Shown: positions 46,521-59,559 of the stretch, in pieces | Layout of the letters: each line of letters opens with the position of its first letter | Position numbering within the stretch: position 1 is the stretch's first letter | Assembly: GCA_009741485.1 (NCBI GenBank) | Contig: CM019236.1 | Coordinates: 57,004,619-57,068,618 of the forward strand | DNA from: Malurus cyaneus samueli | Taxonomy: Eukaryota; Chordata; Aves; Passeriformes; Maluridae | Direction: 5' to 3' | Length of the DNA: 64,000 nt | Position numbers and translations under genes: made by a program | The notes under the pieces: generated by a model | Seen by the model: only the letters and a program-made list of their open reading frames with translations | Database searches by the model: none | What the model was told of the DNA's origin: nothing

Positions 46521-49499
46521 GAGGTCCTGTAGTCTTTTTGTTGCCCCTCACAAAGCCTCAGATTCACTGAGTTGTGACTTCATGTCCAGCTTTTACTTTT
46601 CTGAGATTGGCCTCCTGGTCTTTTCCCTACTATAAGTAGCCTGCATATTGCAGAATGATTTTTTTTAAGGATTTCTCAATTCAGTCACTATGTAAATTCT
46701 CATCTGGAAGCACAGTATACTTACAGCTATACATGCATCTCATATCTGTACATACACACAGCAAATACTGACTTGACATGTAAAACAGATCAACACCATC
46801 CTGTCTGTTGTTGTGGTTCTGTATCACAGCCACAGCAACACCCAGTCTTGCCAAGCTCAGGCACAGCAGGATTCCCTTCACTGAGCCTCCATGGATGAAT
46901 CAGCACCAGACTGACTGCTATTTCCTTTGACAAAGTCAGGTGACCCTCGACATCAGTCACCAGCCCTCAGCAAACTAGAAGTAGTGGAGAGCTCCATGGA
47001 TATCCATGTGTGGTTTTCAGAGCATCATTTAGCAGATGCAACTTCAGTGCACAGAAGAGTAAATACACTGAATCAAGGCACAATGTTTGGGGACAGCATG
47101 ACAAACAGATGTGCTTTGTTAGGACTAAATCATGTTGGGCTGTCCAGGGCAGGGCATTCCAAAGCATTATACAGAACCAGTTCATCAGAATGTGAAAAAA
47201 ATTCCCCTCTGGGCCATCCCCAAAGGCACACAGATGTACCTGCCATGCTGTTGGACACATGTGGCTCGTGCAGTAGGCAGCAGCAGAAGAGCTCTCCCCA
47301 GTGCTTCAGCTGGCAGTGGCAGTTTGCTGCTAACAGTACTGTGTGATAGCAACCAGAAAAACCAAATAATATTGACAGAACTTTTCCTGCTCATCTCGTG
47401 GGTATCTTCCTTCTCTTACCCCACCCTCAAATGGTAAACCATATGGGAACAGAAATGTCCAGCACAGCCACTGGCAGCTAGTACCTTCTGCCTTACCAGT
47501 GGAAGTATTCCCACAGCATGACACACTTGCAGAGAATGGAGAAGACAGCAGCTGCAGAAACTGGCTCATGGGCAAGATCAGAATCAGCTGGAATTGTGGA
47601 GCTCAGGAGACAATGGACAAAGGACATAAGAATTATGGATATACCAAAGCAAACTTAAATTAGATGACCCCAGCTCAAATTATTTGTATTTTTTCGTACT
47701 GAAAAATAAACATAAAATGAAACAGACGCCAGGACATCTGCCTAAGTAGACTTGTAGTGTCATGCATGATTACAGTACCAGTAAAGCAAATAAGGCACAA
47801 AATAGTAACATTAACATATGTATATGAGAAGATTGAAGTTTGAACACTGAAAGGCACTGCAAGACCTCATTTCCTTTTCCAGTCCTCATGTCCTTTTCCA
47901 ATTGAGAACAGTACTGGAGCCCAGGGTCTGAGAACAAGTGGAAAGTTTGGATATGCCTGGGCATGCAAAGCATACACTTCTTTTTACAAAGTATATTTTC
48001 CAGGATTTCAAAGCTAACACTGGAGACGACAGTATCTGTAGCTGTGCAGGAAAATTTGGAAAAGCTCAGACTTTAATTATTGGCTGTCTGTTTCTCTGGT
48101 GTTGCAGTTAATCTGAACAAATGAAAGTCAAATTAATATCAATCAAATGGCAACCTGGGGATTAACTGTGTATTAAAGCAAGCTCACTTAGTAATAGGAA
48201 TCCACAGGAGGTGTAACTGGCCTTCTGCCTTATCCTAGACCTCTGCATTCCCTATTTTAAAAGACAATAAGGACAAATGCAGCTTACCCATGTCTGGTCA
48301 GGAACAAACTGGGCAAGAACTCATGGAATTAAACCCTGCCATTGGCAGAAGGCTCTTGTACATCTCAAATACTCCAATATAATGATTAATGACACTTCTG
48401 ACATTTAGTTTTTTTTTGTGAGATAGCCTGGTTAGCATGTGCTTTATTATGTTACTCTTTGATGCAAAGAGGACAATCTAGTTAAATCAGCAGCAGGAAA
48501 GGACAGGGTGAGTTAATAAGGTGCAAAATGCTTTTACACATTTTTTATTAAGGCAAATGTTTTCTACATATTTCTTGGAAAAGAGTGCAGTGGGCCACTC
48601 TGAGGCTTTACATTAGTTCAGGAATTGTAATGTCTTCCTATTCACACACATATCTGTTACTTCCTTGGCTCCTGAGAGGCTGCAGCCATCGGGGGTGCCA
48701 GTTTGAAAACCAGTTTAACACGTGGTGCTGTAAACTTTGGTGATGGGTATGTGCAGCTAAGCCATCTCTGCTAAGAGATGGAATGCCCTGAACAACAGCA
48801 AGGCAAAAACTGAGGGCATTAGCCACTCCAGCTGCTCTTAGGGAGTGCTTCTATTGGTCAGTCATCAGTATCAGTTGGCTATTTGGGGCATCAGCTCTTC
48901 AAAAGTGACGTACACTGTATAATGCACTATACTCAATTCTCTACTGTGTAAAAGCAGGTATTTTTCAAACCTGGTGGAGACATTTAGCTGATCAACTGCC
49001 TTAGTGCTGAAATTAATTCATAGTGATACCGAAATTGGCCAGAATAACCTTTCTAACTCTGTTTGAAGCATTAGAAAGCAGGCATTCCTTACCTGCACAG
49101 GGCACACAGAAGATGTCTACTCATTCCGTGTATGAGGCGAGACTTTACAAGAGGGTTTTTATCTGTTGTAATCATACATATTCATTAAAATGTGTTTCTT
49201 GCCTAATACGTTAACATCACTTCCCTAGAATGAATTTGCATGCATCCACCTCCTGCTGGAAGTCCTTTTATGGTTTGGAGAGTAATAAATGGGATCTCTG
49301 GTAGCCATGTTGACTGAATGCTTTGATATTAATCATGGTATTAAAATGAATGTCTGTATTTTAAATACTACTGTGTGCCACCAGTCTTATTGGCAAGTGT
49401 GCTGTATCTGCAGCCCAGATGGACAAATAATTCAGAATTTCAGTATTTGCGATGTAACAAATTATGTGACTTTAATCTCTTTGTTGGATGTGAGGTGAG
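46521..49499. other. Intergenic, no gene seen
   Basis: Mostly AT-rich, with a moderately GC-richer patch at 46.85-47.56 kb whose open frames (up to 139 codons) overlap on both strands and resemble nothing known. A perfect 8-bp-stem, 4-nt-loop inverted repeat (CCATCTCT-GCTA-AGAGATGG) lies at 48762-48781. Confidence 0.6.
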
Positions 49500-49925
49500 G
49501 GAGACCCACTGAGACAGGGGGCCTGGAGATGCTATCCTGTGAGGAGAGGATCCAGGACCATATCTTGTTCAGCTGGAAAGAGAGATGATTTTGACAACAC
49601 CCGACAGCAGTCCTGATATGGAGAGGAGAGGGACAGAGGAAATACAATGTCATGACTCTCCACAGTGGTGCAGGATTGGAAAGTGAGAGGCAGTACTACA
49701 GTGGAAATTCAAAGCATTCACAAAAAGAAACATTTTCCCTACAAGAACTGCCCAGCACTGGAGCTGAGGCCCAGGCATGCTGTGCCATCACCAGCCTTGG
49801 TGATTATCAAACCCCAGCTGAGCAACCCGGTCTAAGCTCAAAGCTGGCTCTGCTTTTGGCAGGGTTTGGACTAGACATCTCTTGTGGTCCATTCGTAACT
49901 GAGTTATTCTGTAACCCTATGAACT
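49500..49925 (+). mobile_element. Degenerate CR1 LINE 3' fragment
   Basis: The right end, GGTTTGGACTAGACATCTCT then TGTGGTCC...GTTATTCTGTAACCCTATG, is a worn CR1 3' terminus. The upstream part (ACCCGACAGCAGTCC and AGCTGAGCAACCCGGTCT) is only loosely similar, so the left boundary is a guess. A 166-codon open frame starting at 49652 runs across it and is therefore not a gene. Confidence 0.65.
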
Positions 49926-50504
49926 GCAGCTCTTGCATCATCTCAGCAGCTGCTGGACAATTCTTGGCTGTTAAGCGCAAGGGTACTCTTCCATGGTCCT
50001 CTGGCAGAGCGGGTTTAGAGGCTGGGAAGAACAGGAGAGTAAGCTGTGGTAGCGCAGGAGCTCTGGAAGGGTGGGAGCCCCTTTGTCCTCAGCAGATGGG
50101 TTTGAGTGGACATCTCGCTATTGTGTACTATCATCTGACAGGGAGTACATGAGACAGAGCCAAGCTCTTGGAGTGGCACCTAGCGACAGTACCCGGTGGT
50201 AGGAGCAAAGCATTGTGCACAGGCTGAAACACGGGGATATCCACTTCAACGTAAGAAAGCACATTTTCGCTGAGCGGGGGCTGATAACTCTTCGGCAGGT
50301 TGCCCGGAGAAGAGGCGACAGCCCGCTTGGAGGGCACTCCAGCCTCAGCCACCGTCCGGCCGGACCCCGCTGGCGCGGGAGTGGGACGGGCCGCCCACCC
50401 GCCGTGTCCGGCCCTCCCCGTCCCTCCCCTGCCTCCCGGCCGCTGCCCTCCCTGCGCCCCGCGGGGGTGCGAGCGGCCGCGCTCAGCCCCAGCTCCGGCG
50501 CGGA

Positions 50505-50535
50505 ATGCTGCGGCTGTGGCTGCTCGCCGCGCACG
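50505..50535 (+). CDS. MAMDC2: MAMDC2 coding exon 1 (signal peptide start)
   Basis: A 31-nt coding exon encoding MLRLWLLAAH plus one base. It opens the hydrophobic signal peptide of MAMDC2, a secreted extracellular-matrix proteoglycan built of four MAM domains (family knowledge). The start ATG has G at -3, and the exon ends at a GTAAGC donor (50536). Joined to exon 2 across a 126-nt intron it gives a continuous signal peptide and mature N-terminus that line up with the human protein (LLALQALQLAGALDLPAGSC as remembered). The phase-1 boundary agrees with the exon 2 reading frame. Confidence 0.9.
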
Positions 50536-50661
50536 GTAAGCGCCGGCGGGCCGCCTCCCTCCCCTCCCTCCCTCACACCCGCAGCTCCGGGGCGGCGGCG
50601 GCCCCAGCCCGCGGCCCTCGGGCCGAGCGCGCCGTGACCGCGGCTCGCTTTGTCCTTGCAG

Positions 50662-50775
50662 CTCTACGGCTCGCCGGGGCGGCCTTGCTCTTCCCCGGGT
50701 CGTGCACCTTCGAGGACAGCGCCTGCGGCTACCAGTGGGACTACGCGCATCTGCCCTGGACGCTGCACGGCGAAG
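50662..50775 (+). CDS. MAMDC2: MAMDC2 coding exon 2 (end of signal peptide, start of first MAM domain)
   Basis: Follows a CCTTGCAG acceptor. With the G from exon 1 it encodes ALRLAGAALLFPGSCTFEDS, then ACGYQWDYAHLPWTLHGE, and ends with G at a GTGAGA donor (50776). The Cys-T-F-E-x-x-x-C-G-Y pattern is the hallmark start of a MAM domain, whose first disulphide uses these cysteines. It closely parallels the human MAMDC2 N-terminus. Length is 114 nt, phase 1 in and phase 1 out. No frame defects are present, in contrast to PTAR1 exon 1. The remaining exons, expected to continue with a HYIYVD-like segment, were not found and should lie beyond the right edge. Confidence 0.95.
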
Positions 50776-51798
50776 GTGAGAGCGCTGTCCCGCTCCGGGC
50801 GCAGCTCCCCCGCGCTCACCTTTCCCGGGGCGCACGGCCCGCTCCGGGCGCTGCCGGCCCGCGGGATCTCGGGCGCCGTCGCTTTTCCCGGGGGACAGCC
50901 GCCGTCGAGTCCCTCCCGTGGGGGTGTCAGTCCCCGGACAGCTGGTGATGGGCAGGCCCTGCGGGGAGGCGTCTGCACACCCCCGGCACAGGTACCTCCG
51001 CGCGTTTCTGCAGGATGCCTCAGGGATGTCTTTTCGTTCTCTTTCAGTTTCTGTTGGGAAAAGGTGTCTTTTATCCTCTCTCTAAAAAAAAAAAACCTCA
51101 TGTCTGTCACATTCCTAATAAGCTGCCCTGGGTGCAGCTCTAAAAATGGATGGATTTCCAGGGCAAGAGACAGTCTTTGACAAGTCTTTCATTAAGTTGT
51201 ATTAGTCTTTATAAGACTTAATGCCATTGAGAAGAGAACAAAATCCAGTCACCGCACAGAGTTTCCATGCAACTATAACTACTTCTTGGTAAGTTTTCAA
51301 TGTAGGCTCCAATTTTTGACAGAATCTACATGAACATACCAAAAGACTGATCAAAAATATATACAGCACAGTTATAGCTTTGTAATAAAATAATTGAGTC
51401 CTGATTATGTTTCCACAAAATTGTCATTCATGAAGTGAAAGTTGTGCTCATAGAGAAAAAGGGACTATGTGTTGTTTAAGTTTTTAGGCCCTGAAACAGG
51501 TGTCAAGAATAATGAAGAGGCGAGTACAGATACTAAGAAGTAGACACCCGCTCACTGCCCCTTAATCAGTGCACACTCAGAAGTCGTTGGTCCAGTTATG
51601 TATTCCACTTGTCATTCAGTTGAGAGTTGACAAAAAGGTCGTGTTTGTTTTTTCCTAATTTGTACACAGTTCTCACCTATGTGAGATAAGTCAACCTTGA
51701 TTGTTAAATTTTAGATTAGTCAGTAGGCTTTGGGATGGTACAAAAAAGGCTAACTTAGAAAAGGGATGTCATAATTGAAATGCTTGCTCTTTTTCTTA

Positions 51799-51840
51799 TT
51801 TATTTGATATTTATTTCTTAGTTTATTTATTTATTTAAAT
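51799..51840. repeat. Imperfect TTTA microsatellite
   Basis: Repeated TTTATTTATTT units with interruptions (GATATTTATTTCTTAG) inside MAMDC2 intron 2. Confidence 0.8.
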
Positions 51841-52440
51841 TTGCATAGATTTCCCTGTGTTTTTGAAGGCACTAGCGGAAAGTTAGTAACCATCTTTGCT
51901 ATCCCTGCTGTGCCTCCTGACATCATGCTATCTTAGTCTACCTGCCTGCGAAGTAGCTCTTACTTCTTCCTCGTGAACTCAGGGAGCCACATGGTAGTGG
52001 CATTAATTCAGCTCCAAGGGACTGTGAGATGCTGGGAACAATACCTGCAGGAATGGGTGTGCACCATGTTGTGCACACCCACACTACAGGGCTTTAAGAA
52101 GTAAGGACATTTGACCAGGGGTTTGGATCAGCAGAAGCCTGCTTTTTTCTGATTCACAGATCACGATTTTTGTTGCTGTGGTTCAGTTTTGTGTATGAGC
52201 ATAAACATACCAGTGGCTGCACAGCTTCTGTTATTGCACATTATTTTCAGGGATACATAACTGAACTGTTATACTCTGGGAGGATGTGTGGTATACCAGC
52301 TCTCATAATAGGCACAGTTCTGTCAGCATTTCCATTATAAACAGTTTTTCTGCCGTCTGTAATTTGATCATAGCAAGAGACTCTGTGGCACACAGAGATT
52401 TGGCACACAAAGTATTATATTAGTCTCTTCAGGAACACAT

Positions 52441-52500
52441 TCACAGAATCACAACTAAGTCTAGCTGAAAAAAATCATTCAAATCTTTCATAGTGTGTGT
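52441..52500 (-). mobile_element. Possible CR1 LINE 3' end remnant
   Basis: TTCACAGAATCACAACTAAG and AAAAATCATTCAAATCTTTC loosely follow the reverse-complemented CR1 3' terminus. Short and diverged. Confidence 0.4.
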
Positions 52501-55500
52501 CTGAAATGAGTCTTCCTCAGACACTCTTTTATTCTTTTATCTAAAAAACCACGCTCCTTTTGGCAGCACTATGCCTTGGTATTTGCTAGTGACTTTATGT
52601 ACATGTGGTAATTTACTGGGACAACACAGGAAGTTAAGAATGAGGAAGGCACCTTAGTTTTGAATTGTTTTGCTTCTCCTTGCCCTGCTTCCAAGTTGCT
52701 TTATTGTTTTAAAATATTATTTGTAGTATAGAATTGGATTCAGCAGGTCTCTTATTGGGATTATATGACTTGCAGTGCAAGTTCTTTCATTTTATAAATC
52801 TCTCAATAGTGTGGTCTTGTGCCAAACTGTCAAGGTGATGTAAATACAACTAAAACTGTGCCCAGAAATTTCCATTCCATACTTGAAACTATTTTGCCCA
52901 GTTGCCAAGGAAGCCAGTATTTTCTGATGGGCCAGGCACACAGAAAGGAAGTATCAGAACAAGTTTTGATTTTGTTTACAGCTGCTCAGTCCCACTTAAA
53001 TGAATATGTTTCTAAGCTTCAGCTGCTTTAAAAAATGATTTTGGCTTCTCTTAAGTGTTCTGGTAATTCCAGCATACAAAATATTTTGTTTGTTTGTTTA
53101 ATTTTAGAGTTTTCATAATTGAAAATATTTTTAGCCAAGCTTTTGATAACTCTAACTCGTATTTTAGGGCCCATTTTAGTCAATGCACATCAAAAGAAAA
53201 TACTCAATGTGACAATGGATAGCTGTTCCACTCTTAAGTGCCTTGCTAAAGACTGGTAAATCAGGCCTTAGTGAAGTGCCTGTTCGTAGGAACAGCTACA
53301 CAAGAAACAATTCAGGCATCTGTCCAGCAGACTTGTGCTCCCATAAAGCCTCTGCCTCAGTGAAACCCTCAGTAAGCCTCAAGCTCTCTCACATGACTGA
53401 GTTCAGGAATAGGACCTTCAAGTATACCAAGTATGTATATATATTTTTAACTGTCAGCTTTTTCATTCACTGGCTAGCTTGGTGTTTGCATTTTGGAATG
53501 ATAATGATTTTAGCAGAAAATGCCATGCAAGAAACAAAGTAAAATACAGAAAAAGCTGAGGATGTAAATGTGTGGTGAGCCTAGTTATGACTGAGAAGCA
53601 CACCCAACTGAGGTCATGGCCCAGGCTGGGTAAGTACAGCATCAGACTTGAGCCAGCATGTTCCTTAATGAGCCAGTTCTGTTATCAGTGCAAGCTGGGA
53701 AATTCCATGCAACATGTGCTTCATGTGTTTGTGGGAAACTGACTACACAAGAAACACGGTAATGTTGTTGCTCGGGAAAAGATCATCATAATGTGATCCT
53801 GGTTCTGAAATGACCAACAGATGAATTTGTATGGTACCAGTGATAAGATTTGAAAGCTTGAAGTGAGTTATTTGTGTACATAAACAAAGCGGGCAATGAT
53901 CTGTTTTAATTTCAGAGATGTAGGTATGCCCCCCAAAATGTTCTTGTGTTCATGATGCCTCTGAACAGATGATTTATTTTTAAAGTCAGAGTAGAAGACA
54001 AAGATCAAACTCTTGGACTCAACCAATGGATAGGAAGCTTAGAAATCCCATGTATATTCATCACTACTATGATAACCAGAGATAGTTGAGAAGTTTGAAT
54101 ACCATATCGCTTCCACTAACACCTGGAGGTATACAGAGCATGAGTTCATGTCCAGTTATTTTGTGGCATAAAGCTTTCCAGATGCATGTGGCTGATTCCA
54201 CAGGAATTTACTTGTCAGCTGCCTATGTGTGTCAAGGGACATACCTACTTAACTCTCATACATACTGTTAAACTATGTAGGGTAAGATTCATCAAATAAT
54301 CTTAAGATTTTCTTTAACCAAATTGCACAATTATTTCAGAGCCTAGACATGCTTTGTATGTGCAAAATGGTCTTTGAAACAAAGGAAGATACTGTTTGTA
54401 GTAGGCAGTAGAGTAGAATAATAAATAAAACTATGCAGACCTACGCAGTAGGAAACACAGCCTTAGGACAGCTACAGCCATTCTGAAGTGTTAGATTTGG
54501 GCATTTTTTGCATTTCTCTTAGCCCTGTCTAGCACAGAGCTGGCCATAACCTGGTTATGAGAACATTTTGCTCACAGCGTTATTACAGATAAATTTCATT
54601 AGACACAATAACTATGGCCTGTCTTTTCTGTGACTCTGGGCTATATTTGCATTTTTGCCTAGAGTATCTGGACAGCACTTTGTGTTAACTGCAATGGGAA
54701 TGTTTTGCTTTCCATTACCCTTCACTCTAACAGAGACCGGTTTAATAGTGCTAAAAATAATCTACATTTCGGCTGTCAGCTTAAATCTGCCCTAATGGAG
54801 TTTGTATGCTGCATTTGCTTGCTTGGATTTAAGCATGAGATAAGAAACTTGTCTACTACCAGAACAACCCATAGGGAAGAGAGATTGTTTATGTTAGCAG
54901 TGTGCTCTAAAAAGCAAGTGATCATTGTGAAATGTGCCTGTGCACTGCCTAATGAGGTTTGTGCCTCAGAAACACTGAAGCGACAATTGGCAGTTGATAC
55001 AGGTGCTGTATGCACCTGGCTCTCATGGGGTTATTGACAGCTTCAGATGCATATTTTTGTGTGTGTTGCTCTCCTTCTAAAATTCTGGAAGTGTGTGTTA
55101 CTTTCTATCCCATATCACCAAGGATGTGTTTTAATATGACACATTTCAGAGGTTTTAAAATGTTTTCTGTTTCTGCAGTATTTTGAAGGAAAGCGATAGG
55201 CTTCATTCAGAAGAATGGTGTAATAGATTACATTGCATATAAATACGGCCTTATTTTCTTATTCTTAAAGTCTATATCTATTTTTGTCACATTACTCCAA
55301 GACATTGTTCCTTGATACACTCCCAACAGGCATCCATCAGATAACAATTTATGGAAGGCAGGTGTGCAAGTGACATCACTAACAACAGTTTCAGGAAACT
55401 GACATTTGTCTTTTGGGACATACTTATCGCATAGTTACCCTTCAAAATATATGGAAAATAATCTCAAGAGACAGGACAGCTATTGCAGGCCATCAGATAA

Positions 55501-58500
55501 GTCAGGCGTGAGAGCAGCAGCACAAGGAATCTCAAATCTAAACATTGCCTGCATACCATTTAAATAGCTTGTATTTACAGCTGTGCCATATGACTTAAAA
55601 CTGACCTCTTTTGATCTAAGCTCTCTGATTTTGAATGTCACATCATGTGTCTGTAATATGCAGAGTAATAAAGCAGGTGATAATTGGTGATCCTGGATGC
55701 TGTGGCACAGCAAGCACAGTTCATACCTAGTGTATGTTCTGTCATGCTCCGTTACAAGCCTACTTGCGAATAAATTAGCATATTTGAAGTCTTAGTTTTC
55801 TTTCCATCTAGCTGCATTGTTTTCCTGTACATTGGAAAGTACATAATCTGAAAACGTAAAACAAGTTGTAACATTGCTGGCTTTGTATAGCTCTTGAGAT
55901 GAGACGAGTGGCCTACATGTTTATGATAACCGTGTACTTGGGAGTCGAGGAGACTTGCACCAGCTTGTACCTGGCTGCAGCACAGCCAGGCTGGCATACC
56001 ACAGTGCTTGTTTGCTGGCAAGTTCTCCGCTGACAAATTCACCTTCCTGCCATGGGACCTGATTGGTTTGGGTCTTCCAAAACTATAGCTGGAGCATCTC
56101 TGCACTGAGTGCTGTCTGATGGAGGTTGCCACACAAAACAAAATCTGTTTTGTCTTGACCTCATAATTAGAATGTTGGTGTACCTGGACAAAGTAACTGA
56201 ATTTGAACTGACAACTGTCCTTCCTAGTCACTCCTGAAGAGGGGGGGAAAGAAAGACTGACTCACACACTTCTTTAACACTTAGAATCTCGTGTTCTTCT
56301 CATTTTCCTTCACCTCCAGTGCCATTCCTCCTGTACACTCGATTTTGGCTACTCAGCTAACACTCTTGCATTAGCAAGTTGTTTCTTCTTGCTGTTCTAA
56401 CTATTCTGTCCAGTCTGTCACTGGCAGCTTAGTAGTAGCACCATGTGTGGGTAGCATTCCGTGTTGCTCCAGGCTATCCCTTGTCTTGCTAATCCTGGTA
56501 TGAAATCTAGTATTTTGCTTGCCCGGGTATGACTCTTATCCCAGGCTTCTGGGTAACAGCATTTTTATTGAACTATACCCACTTTAGAGTTATTAGCATG
56601 TTTTTCCCCCCATCTTCAGAGGCAGGTCTTGTGCAAAAATACGGCCAAGAGCACTTTGTGTCCATCATGGGCTTCAGCAGCAGTTGCTTGTACATGATGA
56701 TACTTGTGATAAGCCTGGCCTCTCAATTTGCAGCAGGGGAACAAATGAAGCCTAAATTATTATCAGTGAGTCACTGCATGAGAGATGAGTTTCAAAGCAT
56801 TCCTCTTCTCCACAGAATAGTAACGTTCCCGTAAGTGTATTTTCACATACAGCTGTTACTGATTCAGTCCTTATGGAGTCAACAACTACTGTAGTGCATT
56901 TTACACTGAGCCATGGAATTTGGCCACAAGAGAGGGAGGATGATTCTTAGAAAATCCACATTTACTTAATATACCTTCCATTGACAGTAGGCTGGACTTT
57001 GTTTTGCATGAAAAAACTTGGAAATAAATAATATAGCACTTGAATTTAAAATTTGAGGAAAAAAAAAACTGTAGTCGGGCAAAAAAATATTTGGGACTGG
57101 TATGAAGGTTAAATCACCTCAGTCAAAAAATAAGTTGCATTTAACCCCGATCCTTGCAGATGGTGTTGAAGTTTGCTAAAATTCAAGTACAGACATGTAA
57201 ATCACTTGCTGAAAACTATAGACTTATTTTGAGCTTTCTGAAAAAGAATGGAAGATGCAAATGAACTGAAGTTAAGTTTCTTTCAGGAATTTCAGGATAC
57301 AGACATGGTGTGAGTTTTTTTCTCAGTAAAAGTGCTGTCAGGCAGTACTTTGTGGTTGTTGCACCTACTACACTACATGGATAATCATCTTGAAAAGTGA
57401 AGAAGAGAGCAAATAATTTGCTATTTCATTTCTTGGAGGGAAGGGAAGGTATTTTCAGTATAAATTTTGATCAAGATCCAACATGAACCAAGATCTGTCT
57501 TTTTCTGTGAGGAAAAGTGAGCTTGTCCTTGTGCTGAAAGGATGATCACAGACACTCCAGAAGCATTTCTGCTAGTAGACTTGTTCACCTTGCATATAGT
57601 ACAGACTATTCAAAATTTTAATAGAAACAGCCTGAAAATGCCCTAATATTTTTATAATATAAGATGCTATCAACTAGAAATGTTTGGAAGATTACTGAAA
57701 AAATAAGTCCAAACCAGTTCAACTAGTTGGTTTTGTTCATTTTTTTGAGTTCTCCCTTTACATTACCTTCTGAAACTATTCATCCCCAGCCACTGTGTGC
57801 AGGAGCAGTACACGCAAATCTATAATTACATGATTGATTAAACTTATCAAATAGGGTCAAATCTTCTGTGCTTGCGTCTCAAGAAAATATACTAAAAAAA
57901 TAAAAAAAAGAGATGTTTTCCTTTATTGTTTGGGTGTTTGGGTTTTTACTGTCTTAATAATACTTTTTAGCAATAATGCTTCAGAAGGCCGGATAAAAGA
58001 CCATAGTCATCCACATCATTTTATATAATGCTTTGATTGCTTAGAATCCTTTATATAGTTTACATAAGAAATTTTTGTAAAGAATTTTATTGCTCCCATT
58101 GAAAAGAGTAAGCTTCTTTTACTCCATCCCTCTTTGTGTTTCTAGGCAGCCAGAAATTCAAGTGTGATTATTGTAGTCCTTCTTCTCCTGATAATGATGC
58201 CAAAGAGTCCTACCATTTTATGTAACAATATAGTGCTCTCTGATTAACAGTGTGTCTTCTACAGTGTATGGCTGAGCCTCCAAGACATTTTCTTCTGCCA
58301 AAAGTGGCTCAAGATCAGTATTTAAGACTACTCTATGAATGTGATTAATTTTGTTGGTGTACTTTGAATGCTGTTTTAAATAGATATATTCTCTGATAAA
58401 GTATGAACTACATGTTACTAGCACTTTGGTCAGTTCTGAAAACCATGTGAGTCTAGTACGAAAATAACTATGGATCATGGTTATTAGATCTCCATTTGAA

Positions 58501-59559
58501 ACATTAACCAAAGTCTTTTAGGAAACAGTCTTCTTAATTTTCAATTAGCAAACCATTAAAATGTTTAAAGAGGCACTGTTGTAACTTGACAAGTTTCTTC
58601 AAATTTGCTGGCCCACAAACTGTAGCTGATATAAAAAATGTGTAAAGAGCTACAGCAGTGGAAGGGCAGGTTACAGGTGTTGTATACAAAACCATTGTGA
58701 GATACAAAGTTACGGAAAGAAGTAAATATCCATCTTTCAGATTCTCTTATTTTTTGGATATTACATCACTAACAATTGATCAACCCTGTAAGAGTGTTGC
58801 CTTGTTTATCCCTCATAATTCAGAAAGGCTGGAGCAGGCTTCTGCATGACTGTGGTGTCTAGGGAAATGCTAATGCATTTGTGGCAAAATGTTATGCCTG
58901 GAGGGCAAGGAAGCCAGGCAATCATACCTGATCTGTGAATAAGTAAATTTCCCTGTTTTCTAATAATATTACAGGTCATGTTCTAATGCACTAAACAAAA
59001 TTTAAATTTACTCTGTAAATGCTTCTCTTCAAAAAAATTTCAAGTATTCCACTAAGACTTTCCACTTGCAGTAGAAATCCTCAGCTGATGTGTAGATGGG
59101 GAACCTTAATTGTCCAATGTACTTCCAAATTTACTTGTACATGTGGCAATGAGAACGTTTCCTTTTGCAAGCCTCTTTTACATTTGCCAAACAATGTTAA
59201 TTCCAGCCTGGAACATAGTTTCTTGCTTTTCACCATGACCACATGGAATACCATGAACACAGCTTGAGAAGGCCCTTGATGAAGGCTGGTGTCAGCAGGT
59301 AGAATGAATGCTCTCTCTGGGTTACAGAACCGTGGAATGCAGCAAACACAACTTTTACATCTGCCTCTTCATTCCAGGACTAGATGATGAGGTTGATGCC
59401 TGGCTATGAGAATCTAACCAGCCTCATACACTTATAGGTACCTGTAAGGCAAAGTCCCTTGTGGCTTAAAATCTTTATGGGGGCTGCAATGTTTGTGAGC
59501 ACTGCAGGATCTTTTGGGAGAGTATTCCATGCCTTTTATGTTGTGGCAAACTGAAGTAC

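Larger units (their letters stand above)
50280..50960. promoter_or_regulatory. CpG island / MAMDC2 promoter region
   Basis: About 680 bases very rich in G+C and CpG, with C-rich runs (50400-50460) just upstream of the MAMDC2 start codon and covering exons 1 and 2. No TATA box is evident. Long open frames on both strands (up to 234 codons on the minus strand) are Arg/Ala/Gly/Pro-rich composition artefacts. Confidence 0.87.

Noticed and set aside
48762..48781. Perfect 8-bp-stem hairpin considered as a microRNA precursor
   Set aside because: The stem is far too short and does not extend into a ~60-80 nt precursor-like fold by eye.
49652..50152. 166-codon plus-strand frame
   Set aside because: It runs through a degenerate CR1 3' terminus (around 49860-49920), so it is not a host gene.
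50131..51180. A 234-codon minus-strand frame and 140-176-codon plus-strand frames in the MAMDC2 CpG island
   Set aside because: Composition artefacts. The true MAMDC2 exons occupy two short intervals here with consensus splice sites.
55752..56231. 159-codon minus-strand frame in MAMDC2 intron 2
   Set aside because: No recognisable domain or signal, and it sits inside an intron of the opposite-strand gene; chance open frames of this length are expected in this much sequence.
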